Positions 10,299 through 18,220 of a DNA stretch of 64,000 nucleotides are shown in pieces (the stretch's first letter is position 1; each line of letters opens with the position of its first letter). A program made the translations under genes and the position numbers. Origin of the DNA: Paludibacter jiangxiensis (GTDB taxonomy: Bacteria; Bacteroidota; Bacteroidia; Bacteroidales; Paludibacteraceae); the NCBI RefSeq assembly GCF_001618385.1, contig NZ_BDCR01000003.1, positions 372,001-436,000 on the forward strand, written 5' to 3'. The notes beneath the pieces are model-generated. The model had not been told where the DNA came from, searched no databases, and was given only the letters and a program-made list of their open reading frames with translations.

Positions 10299-12914
10299 AT
10301 GAAGACTTCTAAAGAAATTCGCCAATCGTTTCTCGATTTCTTTCAATCCAAGCAGCACCACATCGTGCCGTCGGCGCCGATGGTTATCAAGGATGACCCC
10401 ACGCTGATGTTCACCAATGCCGGGATGAACCAATTCAAGAATATTATTCTGGGGAATGACCCGATTAAGTACCCGCGCATCGCCGATTCGCAAAAATGTT
10501 TGCGTGTGAGCGGAAAACACAACGACCTGGAGGAAGTAGGACACGATACCTACCACCACACCATGTTCGAAATGTTGGGCAACTGGTCGTTCGGCGACTA
10601 TTTCAAGAAGGAAGCCATTGAATGGGCGTGGGAATACCTTACCGAAGTTCTTGGTTTGGATAAAAACCGCCTTTACGTTACCGTTTTTGAAGGATCGCCC
10701 GACGAAGGGCTGGAACGTGACAACGAAGCTGCCGGATACTGGGAACAGCACATCGCTGCCGACCGCATCATCAACGGCAACCGCCACGACAACTTTTGGG
10801 AAATGGGTGATACAGGACCTTGCGGTCCCTGCTCCGAAATTCATATTGACATCCGTCCCGACAGTGAACGGGCTAAGGTGAACGGTCTGACTTTAGTCAA
10901 CCAAAGCCATCCGCAGGTAATCGAAATATGGAATCTGGTGTTTATGCAATACAACCGCAAAGCCGATGGTTCGCTCGAACCGCTGCCAGCCAAGGTAATC
11001 GACACCGGAATGGGCTTCGAACGCCTTTGTATGGCTATGCAGGGCAAACTGTCGAACTACGACACCGACGTATTCCAACCGATCATCGGCGAAATCGGCA
11101 AGTTGTGCGGCATCAAGTATGGTGCTAACGACAAAACGGATATCGCAATGCGCGTTATTGCCGACCATATCCGCACCATCTCATTTTCAATTACCGACGG
11201 GCAATTACCATCGAATGCAAAGGCAGGTTACGTTATTCGACGTATTCTGCGCCGCGCCGTGCGTTACGGGTATACTTTCCTTGACCAAAAACAGGCATTC
11301 CTGTACAAACTGTTGCCTGCTCTGATCGACAGCATGGGTATTGCTTATCCTGAATTACAGGCTCAACAATCACTCATTTCGAAAGTAATTAAGGAAGAAG
11401 AAGAATCGTTCCTTCGCACGCTCGAAACCGGCATCCGTTTGCTCGACAAAGTGATTGACGAAACGAAAGCAGAAGGCAAAACCGAAATCAGCGGGGTAAA
11501 TGCCTTTACACTTTACGACACATTCGGATTTCCTCTCGATTTGACGGAACTGATTTTGCGCGAAAACGGAATGACAGTCAACATCGATGAGTTCAACACC
11601 GAAATGCAGAAGCAGAAGGAACGTGCCCGCAACGCAGCTGCCGTGGAAACCGGGGACTGGGTGAGCGTTCGCGACGGAGAAACGGCTTTCGTAGGTTACG
11701 ACTTGCTGGAAACCGAAGCTCACATTCTTCGCTACCGCCTTGTAAAACAAAAGAACAAATCATTCTATCAGATAGTGCTCGACCAGACTCCTTTCTATGC
11801 AGAAATGGGTGGTCAGGTTGGCGACAGCGGCATCATGGCCGACGGCAACGAGACGATAGAAATTTTCGATACCAAACGCGAAAACAACCTACCCGTTCAC
11901 CTGACGGCTAAATTACCCTCCGATTTTACGGCAACGTTCAACGTAAAAGTAAACGGAGACAAACGTCAGGCTACGGAGAACAACCACTCGGCAACTCACC
12001 TGCTGCACGAAGCATTGCGCGAAGTATTGGGAAGCCATGTTGAACAAAAAGGTTCGTTCGTTTCGCCCGACACATTGCGTTTCGACTTCTCTCACTTCCA
12101 GAAAGTGACCGACGAAGAGATTCGCAAGGTGGAAGAGCTGGTAAATGCCAAGATTCGTGAAAACCGTCCGCTCGACGAACACCGTAACATGCCGATTGCC
12201 GAAGCACGTGCTTTGGGAGCCATGGCGCTGTTTGGCGAAAAATACGGCGATCATGTCCGCGTGGTGAAATTCGGTTCTTCCGTTGAACTATGTGGTGGTA
12301 CACACGTTCAGGCTACCGGCGAAATCGGATTCTTCAAAGTTGCTGCCGAAAGTTCAGTAGCTGCCGGGATTCGCCGAATTGAAGCTGTAACCGGTGTTGG
12401 TGCCGAAAAATTTGTTCAGAATCAGCAGGACCTGTTGAAAGGCATCCACTTGTTGTTCAATAACGCGCCGAACATGTTCCAGTCCGTACAAAAAGCGCTG
12501 GACGAAAATGCATCCTTGAAGAAGCAGATAGAAAGCTTCATGCAGGAAAAGATGCTGCAATTGCGCGACATTCTTATACAACGTGCGGAAGAGATCAACG
12601 GTGTGAAAGTGATTCGTCATCAGGGCGACGAAAACCCCGATCTGGTACGTGGCCTTGCTTCACAGTTCAAAGGTAAATTCAGCGATGTGAAATTCCTGTT
12701 CGTTGCCGGAACCGTATTCGAAGGCAAACCGTCACTCACGATTTTCCTCAGTCAACCGATGGTGGATGCCGGATACAATGCCTCCAACATGGTACGCGAA
12801 GCTGCCAAGTTTATCAACGGCGGTGGCGGCGGACAACCGTTCCTGGCAACTGCCGGAGGTAAAAAACCGGAAGGACTCGATCAGGCTGTAGCCAAAGTTA
12901 TTGAGTTGATTTAA
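10299..12914 (+). CDS. alaS: Alanyl-tRNA synthetase
   Basis: 871 residues, full length. The class II catalytic core starts at the N-terminus (SFLDFF...[20 protein letters not shown]). The editing domain carries its zinc/hydrolytic motif HSATH at about 563-567 and CGGTH at about 665-669. The C-terminal part has the GGGGG-type oligomerisation/C-Ala end ([15 protein letters not shown]). It charges tRNA-Ala and removes mis-attached Ser/Gly. It is last in the hpt-adk-alaS run and followed by a strong terminator. Confidence 0.98.
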   Translation: MKTSKEIRQSFLDFFQSKQHHIVPSAPMVIKDDPTLMFTNAGMNQFKNIILGNDPIKYPRIADSQKCLRVSGKHNDLEEVGHDTYHHTMFEMLGNWSFGDYFKKEAIEWAWEYLTEVLGLDKNRLYVTVFEGSPDEGLERDNEAAGYWEQHIAADRIINGNRHDNFWEMGDTGPCGPCSEIHIDIRPDSERAKVNGLTLVNQSHPQVIEIWNLVFMQYNRKADGSLEPLPAKVIDTGMGFERLCMAMQGKLSNYDTDVFQPIIGEIGKLCGIKYGANDKTDIAMRVIADHIRTISFSITDGQLPSNAKAGYVIRRILRRAVRYGYTFLDQKQAFLYKLLPALIDSMGIAYPELQAQQSLISKVIKEEEESFLRTLETGIRLLDKVIDETKAEGKTEISGVNAFTLYDTFGFPLDLTELILRENGMTVNIDEFNTEMQKQKERARNAAAVETGDWVSVRDGETAFVGYDLLETEAHILRYRLVKQKNKSFYQIVLDQTPFYAEMGGQVGDSGIMADGNETIEIFDTKRENNLPVHLTAKLPSDFTATFNVKVNGDKRQATENNHSATHLLHEALREVLGSHVEQKGSFVSPDTLRFDFSHFQKVTDEEIRKVEELVNAKIRENRPLDEHRNMPIAEARALGAMALFGEKYGDHVRVVKFGSSVELCGGTHVQATGEIGFFKVAAESSVAAGIRRIEAVTGVGAEKFVQNQQDLLKGIHLLFNNAPNMFQSVQKALDENASLKKQIESFMQEKMLQLRDILIQRAEEINGVKVIRHQGDENPDLVRGLASQFKGKFSDVKFLFVAGTVFEGKPSLTIFLSQPMVDAGYNASNMVREAAKFINGGGGGQPFLATAGGKKPEGLDQAVAKVIELI

Positions 12915-12933
12915 TAGCTCATTAAACCATAAA

Positions 12934-12970
12934 AAAGCCCCTTGAACGGATAATCTGTTCAAGGGGCTTT
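12934..12970. terminator. Bidirectional terminator between alaS and a convergent gene
   Basis: Arms AAAGCCCCTTGAAC (12934-12947) and GTTCAAGGGGCTTT (12957-12970) are perfectly complementary. A-rich and T-rich flanks on either side allow it to end transcripts from both strands. Confidence 0.9.
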
Positions 12971-12988
12971 TCGTTTGTAAAAAACAAA

Positions 12989-13489
12989 TTACAACTTCAC
13001 TGTCAAACCAATTTTTCCATCGGAGAAAGCATTGCCACCGCCGAATTCGAGATTAAGAGCAACAGTTCGGGAAATAAAATAGCGTCCCCCGATCTGTGCT
13101 CCAAGGCCAAGACCCGAAGTATGCGAACCGTGGTATATATCGGGAGAATTCCAGACATAAAACCCGAGGTTAAGTCCGGCATAGAAATCCCAGTTACGGG
13201 GAATTCTCAAAAGATTATTGAAATGGTAATTCGCATTACCCGAAATTCCGACTATCGAGTGATCGTAATAATAGTTATCCCAATCCTCGCGGTAAGAGCG
13301 ATAAGAAAGTTCTCCTCCCAGAGTCACATCCCGACTCACAGCATGGTCGAAGCCGAAATAAACCGGCACTCCCCAATCGGAAAAACCGACACCAAAATTC
13401 AACTGCGTGCGTCCCATTGCCAATGAATTTTGGCTGAAAGCGACTACCGAAACAAATGCAAATACTGCTAGTACAAGATACTTTTTCAT
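12989..13489 (-). CDS. Small outer-membrane beta-barrel protein
   Basis: 166 residues from ATG at 13489. Signal peptide about 1-20 (MKKYLVLAVFAFVSVVAFSQ) and then alternating aromatic/glycine strands (FGVGFSDWGVPVYFGFDHA, GLNLGFYVWNSP, GLGLGAQIGGRYF) ending LTVKL. This looks like an 8-stranded barrel of the OmpA-barrel/outer-membrane-protein-beta-barrel kind; no OmpA peptidoglycan-binding domain is present. Function unknown. A longer reading to 13564 exists in frame but would swallow the leader element, and the signal peptide marks the real start. Its start codon is inside the P2 helix of leader element A. Confidence 0.85.
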   Translation of the reverse strand: MKKYLVLAVFAFVSVVAFSQNSLAMGRTQLNFGVGFSDWGVPVYFGFDHAVSRDVTLGGELSYRSYREDWDNYYYDHSIVGISGNANYHFNNLLRIPRNWDFYAGLNLGFYVWNSPDIYHGSHTSGLGLGAQIGGRYFISRTVALNLEFGGGNAFSDGKIGLTVKL

Positions 13490-13581
13490 ACGATAATAAT
13501 TTATTTGTTTAAGGAAGTATGGAACTCGCATGCTAATATTATCATCACCTTGGATGTAAAGCATTTACATGCTCGTTTCAT
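13487..13581 (-). promoter_or_regulatory. Conserved MKRxC leader element, copy A
   Basis: Reading on the minus strand, the element starts ATGAAACGAGCATGT at 13581 and ends in the start codon of the barrel gene at 13487-13489. P1 pairs CATGC/GCATG (plus-strand positions 13568-13572 with 13528-13532), extended by TTA/TAA across a bulge. P2 pairs CATAC with the start-codon segment GTATG (plus-strand 13517-13521 with 13487-13491). The GTTCCATAC box is shared with copies C and D and, with compensating change, with B. It lies only 39 nt after the stop codon of the 13621-14133 gene, so it may act inside an operon. Confidence 0.75.
13501..13581 (-). CDS. Leader ORF of element A (26 residues)
   Basis: ATG at 13581 to TAA at 13501-13503, beginning MKRACKCF and ending 11 nt before the next start codon. 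The first codons are shared by the other leader copies (MKR, Ala/Thr, Cys). No SD-like site is needed in this phylum. That it is translated is an inference from the repeated ATG and codon pattern. Confidence 0.45.
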   Translation of the reverse strand: MKRACKCFTSKVMIILACEFHTSLNK

Positions 13582-13620
13582 ATTTATAGTATGATTTATT
13601 GAGTTAAAAAAAATCGAACA

Positions 13621-14133
13621 TCAATCTCTGTCGTGTCCGTGACCATGACCTCTGTTACCTCGACCATTGTCGTGATCGTAGCCCCGATCATCATCTCTGT
13701 CATAGCCACGAGCTTTCCCATTTTTCTCCCACCCCCTGTGCAGTCCATTATCACCTTGAAAATCACGACGGTTCTCCTGATGCATATTTCTGTAGTCGCG
13801 GTAGTGCTCTACGTAATATCCGTGACGCATGTACGGTCTGGGCTCATTTACCACAACTTTATACGTTGAGTAAAGATCAAAATGGCGGTAACGCCCCGGC
13901 AGCCTTTTGGCAAACTTCCATCCGTTGCCATGAGGATAGATAAACACACGTTCAGGAACCGAATAATAGATCCCCAATTCGGGCAGAAAATAATACTCTG
14001 CATAGTCATATGATGCGGGCCCCCAGGTTGGTTGTATTCCAAGATTCACATTTACCCTTACCTGCGCATGTGCCGAAGAAAAACAAACTAAACTAAGGGC
14101 ACAAATAAAAAAGATAATCTTAGTCCTTTTCAT
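13621..14133 (-). CDS. Secreted protein with His/Asp/Arg/Gly-rich tail, unknown function
   Basis: 170 residues from ATG at 14133. Signal peptide about 1-26 (MKRTKIIFFICALSLVCFSSAHA), then a conserved-looking core with WGPASYDYAEYYFLPELG and YSVPERVFIYPHGNGWKFAK (about 38-85). The C-terminal 50 residues are low complexity, rich in Asp, His, Arg and Gly (GYDRDDDRGYDHD, NRGHGHGHDRD). The core resembles small Bacteroidetes secreted proteins with a Tyr/Pro-rich fold; I do not know a function. The His/Asp tail could bind metal, but this is only a thought. An in-frame upstream extension runs through leader element B; the signal peptide argues for the start used here. Confidence 0.75.
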   Translation of the reverse strand: MKRTKIIFFICALSLVCFSSAHAQVRVNVNLGIQPTWGPASYDYAEYYFLPELGIYYSVPERVFIYPHGNGWKFAKRLPGRYRHFDLYSTYKVVVNEPRPYMRHGYYVEHYRDYRNMHQENRRDFQGDNGLHRGWEKNGKARGYDRDDDRGYDHDNGRGNRGHGHGHDRD

Positions 14134-14226
14134 CCGAAAATAATTTGTTTTTAAGTTGCCGGATGGAACTCGCATGTCCTGATTTTCATGCAAGTTTGTG
14201 TTCTGGTAAAAACATGCTCGTTTCAT
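14131..14226 (-). promoter_or_regulatory. Conserved MKRxC leader element, copy B (leader ORF in frame with the gene)
   Basis: Starts ATGAAACGAGCATGT at 14226 (minus strand) and ends in the start codon at 14131-14133. P1 is GCATGT/ACATGC (14212-14217 with 14172-14177). P2 pairs CATCCG with CGGATG (14160-14165 with 14131-14136), both arms changed relative to the CATACT/AGTATG of the other copies: a true compensating substitution. Here the leader ORF (MKRACFYQ...) has no stop codon before the main ATG and is in frame with it, so translation through would add 31 residues ahead of the signal peptide. The stretch TTAATTTTTTTG just upstream resembles a -7 region. Confidence 0.75.
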
Positions 14227-14887
14227 AATCAAAAAAATTAAAGGGTTAACACTCCATTTCAAAATAGTGTTTCGTGATTTGTATTGGTTATATCCCAATA
14301 ACGATCAACAACCATGCCAATATAGACAAACCACTATTAATCAACATCAAATACCTTCATTCAGGTGTGGAACAATGTGGAAAAGCGAGGAAAAAAGAGT
14401 GGATAGTATGATCCTTCCAAAAGTTGAATAGAGTCGGTAGGGTTTACGCATTATAAGAATTAAATAAGGGGCTTCTGCCCCTGTAACCCTGACTTCCTTT
14501 TTGTCTTAAAACAAAAAGGAAGCAAAAAATTCAAGGCTATGCCCGCTTCGCTCAAAAAACCGGCGCTCGTCAAGCTAAATTGTCCAAACTTGCCCCTTCC
14601 TTGCGTCAGGAGCTTCAAACAATGGACAATTTTACGCTTGCCTCTCTTGTTTTTTGGCTCTCCGGACAAGGCCGCTCTAATCTGACTTAGCCTTTATTAC
14701 AAATTTAGCATCTTTTCCTTGCCAATTTCTTATATGCGTAATCTATGATAGAGCCGGAGTCAGGTAAAATTTCATGCAAAAAAAATCCTTTCATCCACCC
14801 TTCCATAAAGAAAGAGCAGACAAAAGGATTGATGACAGTTCCAAACAAACCCGGAACCATCATAAGTGCCAATAAAGAAACGCCAGT
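14227..14887. other. Gene-poor stretch with a repeat-like element
   Basis: About 660 bases between two minus-strand genes. 14460-14692 holds the hairpin-rich element listed separately. I see no supportable gene; the open frames here (for example 14460-14669 minus) have odd composition and no start context. Confidence 0.5.
14460..14692. repeat. Hairpin-rich intergenic element, probably a genome repeat
   Basis: Contains AGGGGC-TTCT-GCCCCT (14467-14482) and a 12-bp perfect hairpin CTTCCTTTTTGT/ACAAAAAGGAAG (14493-14522), followed by GC-richer non-coding text that differs from the flanks. It resembles dispersed non-coding repeats often mis-called as short proteins in Bacteroidetes genomes. Only one copy is in this window, so repeat status is inferred. 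Confidence 0.4.
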
Positions 14888-15379
14888 TTATTTCTGCGAT
14901 TGGGCATCCTTATCAGTTGATGGAACATCAGACGGAGCCTGATGCTTTTTGTCGTTGCCATTCATACCATGTCGCATTGCCGGACGATCCATTTTTCGTG
15001 CATCACGCATTCCCATTTTATATCCTTCCATGCGGCCCTTCATACGCTGCATTTTAGCCTGATATTTCTGAAATTGTTCAGGAGTTAAAATTTTCTGCAT
15101 ATCAGCTTCATGTCCTTTCATCTTAGACATAAAATCTTTGCGGAGATCCTGAACATTCTTCTGCATTTGTTGGCGCTCTTTCAGCATTGACAGTTCCAGA
15201 TCTTTCATCATGGCAACCTGGGCATCAGTCAGTTTCAGTTCCTGTTTCATACGGTCAACATGTTTTGCAATCCTGTCCTGCGGATTATTAACAGGCTTCT
15301 GTTCTTGTTGAGCAGATACAACTCCCACACTAATGGCAGAGAACAATAGGGCTAAGCCCAGAATTTTGTTTGTCTTCAT
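14888..15379 (-). CDS. Spy/CpxP-like periplasmic protein
   Basis: 163 residues. Signal peptide about 1-23 (...SVGVVSAQ), then a helical, Met-, Gln- and Lys-rich body with two LT..Q-type motifs: LKLTDAQVAMMKDLE (about 49-63) and ILTPEQFQKYQAKMQRMKGR (about 97-116). This pairing is typical of LTXXQ/Spy-related periplasmic proteins, many of which act as chaperones or metal/stress-responsive factors. The tail is His/Asp/Lys-rich. ATG at 15379 precedes the signal peptide directly and sits at the edge of a 9-bp long-range stem. Confidence 0.75.
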   Translation of the reverse strand: MKTNKILGLALLFSAISVGVVSAQQEQKPVNNPQDRIAKHVDRMKQELKLTDAQVAMMKDLELSMLKERQQMQKNVQDLRKDFMSKMKGHEADMQKILTPEQFQKYQAKMQRMKGRMEGYKMGMRDARKMDRPAMRHGMNGNDKKHQAPSDVPSTDKDAQSQK

Positions 15380-15440
15380 AAGTCAAAAAATTAAACGTTA
15401 ATACTAACTCTATTTTGAGAGTGTTTGTCAGTTTGACTTA
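15379..15440 (-). promoter_or_regulatory. Structured 5' leader with the start codon at a stem edge
   Basis: TAAGTCAAA (plus-strand 15379-15387) and TTTGACTTA (15432-15440) form a perfect 9-bp helix that ends on the A of the start codon. Between the arms is a small hairpin, ACTCT-(ATTTTG)-AGAGT. The sequence is unrelated to the MKRxC leaders but has the same topology. Structure predicted by eye only. Confidence 0.45.
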
Positions 15441-15535
15441 CCGGCCATCGACAAGTTTAATCCAATAAGGAATAATTAACTCACAATCAAAAGATAAGAA
15501 AACAAACCAAACGGTAAGTTAATCCGGTATTAAGC

Positions 15536-15570
15536 ACAAAAAAAGGAAGGCGGTAAAATTCGTCTTCCTT
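15536..15570 (-). terminator. Terminator of the CDGSH gene
   Basis: On the minus strand, AAGGAAGACG pairs with CGCCTTCCTT (one mismatch), followed by a run of seven T. It lies 22 nt after the stop codon. Confidence 0.8.
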
Positions 15571-15591
15571 GCTGTAATGGTTGCCGGTTAC

Positions 15592-15828
15592 TCAAAGTTT
15601 GGCATGAGTGCCATCACAGAATGGTTTGTTTTGCGAATGCTTGCAACCGCACAAGAAATATTTTCCGGCCTTCTCGGGAATAAAAGCTACCGGAGTAAAT
15701 TCGCTGCCGTGGTGCGATCCGTCGCAAAATGGTTGATTTTTACTTTTACCACAGGCGCACCAGTGGTACTCTTTCCCGGCTTCAAGTTCTACAGCAAAAG
15801 GGCCTTTCTTTGCTACTTCTGGTTCCAT
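15592..15828 (-). CDS. Dual CDGSH iron-sulfur domain protein
   Basis: 78 residues from ATG at 15828. Two complete CDGSH-type sites: [17 protein letters not shown] (first Cys near residue 24) and [16 protein letters not shown] (about 59-74). Each has the three Cys plus one His that hold a 2Fe-2S cluster. This tandem arrangement resembles the CISD3/bacterial CDGSH group of small redox or cluster-transfer proteins; the exact partner is unknown. There is no signal peptide, so it is cytoplasmic. A longer in-frame reading to 15942 would add a non-homologous, hydrophobic N-terminus and is rejected. Confidence 0.92.
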   Translation of the reverse strand: MEPEVAKKGPFAVELEAGKEYHWCACGKSKNQPFCDGSHHGSEFTPVAFIPEKAGKYFLCGCKHSQNKPFCDGTHAKL

Positions 15829-15885
15829 AATGTTTTGAATTTTAAAATGAATATATAAAAGAATATGTAATAAATCTTTCGCCAG

Positions 15886-15893
15886 CAAATGTA
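15886..15893 (-). promoter_or_regulatory. -7 element for the CDGSH gene
   Basis: TACATTTG on the minus strand matches TAnnTTTG, about 58 nt ahead of the start codon. The -33 box is not obvious. Confidence 0.45.
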
Positions 15894-16083
15894 AGCTATT
15901 GAAAGAAAAATCCGATTGCATATTTAAGAAAAAATGTAGCACAAATCTGACAGGATTGTATTTTTAACTATCATTTTACATTAAAATAATAGTTTGGAGT
16001 TAAATTCGCTTTCATTTTTTCACCTTTACTTACAAAAACAGACAATTTTGAGCCGTTTATTTTCATACGTACAGAGAATAACG

Positions 16084-16091
16084 TACATTTG
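16084..16091 (+). promoter_or_regulatory. -7 element for the first kup gene
   Basis: TACATTTG matches TAnnTTTG and is 26 nt ahead of the start codon, giving a short 5' UTR with no room for a riboswitch. The -33 box is weak. Confidence 0.5.
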
Positions 16092-16117
16092 CAGCCATTT
16101 TCCACATATTCTATCAT

Positions 16118-18028
16118 ATGAGTGACGTTAAACACAAAGTGCCTTTTGGCGTTATCGGCCTGATAGTTGCTATCGGCATCGTTTACGGTGACATCGGGAC
16201 CTCTCCTTTGTATGTAATGCAGGCCATTTTAGGCGACACCCATCACGTAACTCCGGATTACATCATAGGCTCCATCTCCTGTATCATTTGGACACTGACT
16301 CTCCAAACTACGGTCAAATATGTATTAATTACGTTACGAGCCAATAACAAAGGTGAAGGTGGCATTCTTTCTTTGTTTGCCCTTTTGCGTAAGAAATACC
16401 GTTGGGCGTATGTCATTGCCGCCATCGGAGCAGCCACATTGCTCGCCGATGGTGTTATAACCCCGTCTATTACAGTTATTACAGCAGTAGAAGGTATGCA
16501 TGGCATATTACCCTCCATGCCAATATTACCCACTACCATTGGAATCCTGCTGATCCTTTTCTTCATACAACCCTTTGGAACTGCCTGGCTGGGGAAATCC
16601 TTCGGTAGCATTATGCTTATATGGTTTACCATGCTGGGGGTGATGGGAATAACCCATATATTTGCATTTCCGGCTATCATACAAGCCTTTAATCCATGGC
16701 ATGCGATACATTTCCTTCTGACTGTGCCCAGCGCCTTTGTAATTTTGGGAGCTGTATTCCTTTGTACTACCGGAGCTGAAGCCCTCTATTCTGATTTGGG
16801 ACACTGCGGCTACAACAACATCCGTGTATCATGGATTTTTGTAAAAACCGCCCTTATTCTCAACTATCTTGGGCAGGGAGCCTGGATCATTTCCACTCCG
16901 GCTAAAATAGTACCGGGTGTTAATCCCTTCTTTGCAATGATGCCAGACTGGTTTTCTCTCTTCGGGGTAATTATGGCTACTTTGGCGGCAATCATTGCCA
17001 GTCAGGCTCTGATCAGCGGTTCGTTCACTATCATTAGCGAAGCTATTTCAATGGATATTTGGCCTAACATTTACATCAAATATCCTTCGGAAGTAAAAGG
17101 CCAAATGTACATCCCGGCCGTCAATCACATGCTGATGATACTTTGCATTCTGATGGTAATCACATTCCAGTCTTCAACCAATATGGAAGCTGCCTACGGA
17201 CTGTCAATTACCATTACCATGCTGATGACAACGCTTTTGCTCTTTATTTATTTCAAAGCGACCAACAAACCGCTTTGGATGAGCATCCCCTTATCGTTGT
17301 TCTTCCTAACGGTGGAAACCTCGTTCCTTATTGCCAATCTACACAAATTCGCTCATGGTGGTTTTGCCACCCTGATTATTGCCGGTATTTTGTTCGCTCT
17401 GATGTACATCTGGTACAACGGCCGACGTATCAAAAACCGTTGCGTGAGCTACGAGCCAATACGCAGCTATATTCCTGTCATTGAAGATATCAGCAACGAC
17501 GAAGGCATACCTAAATTTGCAACCCATTTGGTATATGTTACCCGCGCGAAGTATCCGAACGAAATGGAGAGCAAAATCCTCTACTCCATCATAAACAAAC
17601 AACCCAAACGTGCCGACACCTATTGGTTCGTGTATTTATATCGTAGTGACGATCCGTACGAATTCCACTACACAGTAAAGACATTTGCTTCTCAAAAAAT
17701 CTTCCGGATTGATATCACTTCCGGCTTTAAGCTGGGCGTTCACATGGATGCTTACGTTCATAAAATTGCCAAAGAGATGGAAGAAAAAGGTCTTGTTGAT
17801 TTGGGAAGTCGCTACAGTTCGCTGTCGCACCACAATATCGAAGGCGATTTCCGGTTCGTGGTGGTAGAACGCATCTTGCGTATGCATGCACAAATGCCGG
17901 CCTTCAAACGTTCTATTCTGGTATTGTATCATCTGATGAAACGCATGTCAACCTCCGACACGCAGATATTGGATCTCGACCCAACGAACGTTACGGTAGA
18001 AAATGTTCCAATGGCTCAGATAAAATAA
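16118..18028 (+). CDS. kup: Kup-family potassium uptake permease (first of tandem pair)
   Basis: 636 residues. The N-terminus has the Kup hallmark GIVYGDIGTSPLYVM (about 20-34), followed by about 12 membrane segments to about residue 425 (for example GEGGILSLFALLRKK, ADGVITPSITV, SEAISMDIWPN) and a cytosolic C-terminal domain of about 200 residues. Kup proteins are K+/H+ symporters of the inner membrane. The protein is closely similar to its neighbour at 18221-20155 over its whole length, so the two arose by tandem duplication. A terminator separates them, so they can be expressed independently. Confidence 0.96.
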   Translation: MSDVKHKVPFGVIGLIVAIGIVYGDIGTSPLYVMQAILGDTHHVTPDYIIGSISCIIWTLTLQTTVKYVLITLRANNKGEGGILSLFALLRKKYRWAYVIAAIGAATLLADGVITPSITVITAVEGMHGILPSMPILPTTIGILLILFFIQPFGTAWLGKSFGSIMLIWFTMLGVMGITHIFAFPAIIQAFNPWHAIHFLLTVPSAFVILGAVFLCTTGAEALYSDLGHCGYNNIRVSWIFVKTALILNYLGQGAWIISTPAKIVPGVNPFFAMMPDWFSLFGVIMATLAAIIASQALISGSFTIISEAISMDIWPNIYIKYPSEVKGQMYIPAVNHMLMILCILMVITFQSSTNMEAAYGLSITITMLMTTLLLFIYFKATNKPLWMSIPLSLFFLTVETSFLIANLHKFAHGGFATLIIAGILFALMYIWYNGRRIKNRCVSYEPIRSYIPVIEDISNDEGIPKFATHLVYVTRAKYPNEMESKILYSIINKQPKRADTYWFVYLYRSDDPYEFHYTVKTFASQKIFRIDITSGFKLGVHMDAYVHKIAKEMEEKGLVDLGSRYSSLSHHNIEGDFRFVVVERILRMHAQMPAFKRSILVLYHLMKRMSTSDTQILDLDPTNVTVENVPMAQIK

Positions 18029-18047
18029 CGAGAATTAAAAATTTCAC

Positions 18048-18083
18048 AAGAGGTTGCATTCTGACAAAATGCAACCTCTTTTT
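18048..18083 (+). terminator. Terminator between the two kup genes
   Basis: Perfect 13-bp stem AAGAGGTTGCATT / AATGCAACCTCTT (18048-18060 with 18068-18080), 7-nt loop, then TTTTT. Confidence 0.92.
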
Positions 18084-18220
18084 CGTCCAAACACACCACC
18101 AACTGCTCAAAACAGTTCACAACCAGACAATTTATCCTCTACCGCAATCTTTCTGTCGGAGATCCATTCTTCCTATCAAAGTTTTGTGTAAATTAGCGTC
18201 CCGCAATTCGCGAAAAACAC

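Noticed and set aside
9729-10844. 371-codon open frame on - across adk and alaS
   Set aside because: It lies opposite two well-conserved genes and its translation is a codon-bias shadow of theirs, with no domain or start context.
15829-15942. 38-codon upstream extension of the CDGSH gene
   Set aside because: The extension is unlike CDGSH proteins and contains a -7 promoter element.
15960-16117. c-di-AMP or K+ riboswitch ahead of the first kup gene
   Set aside because: The promoter is too close to the start codon and no matching fold was seen.
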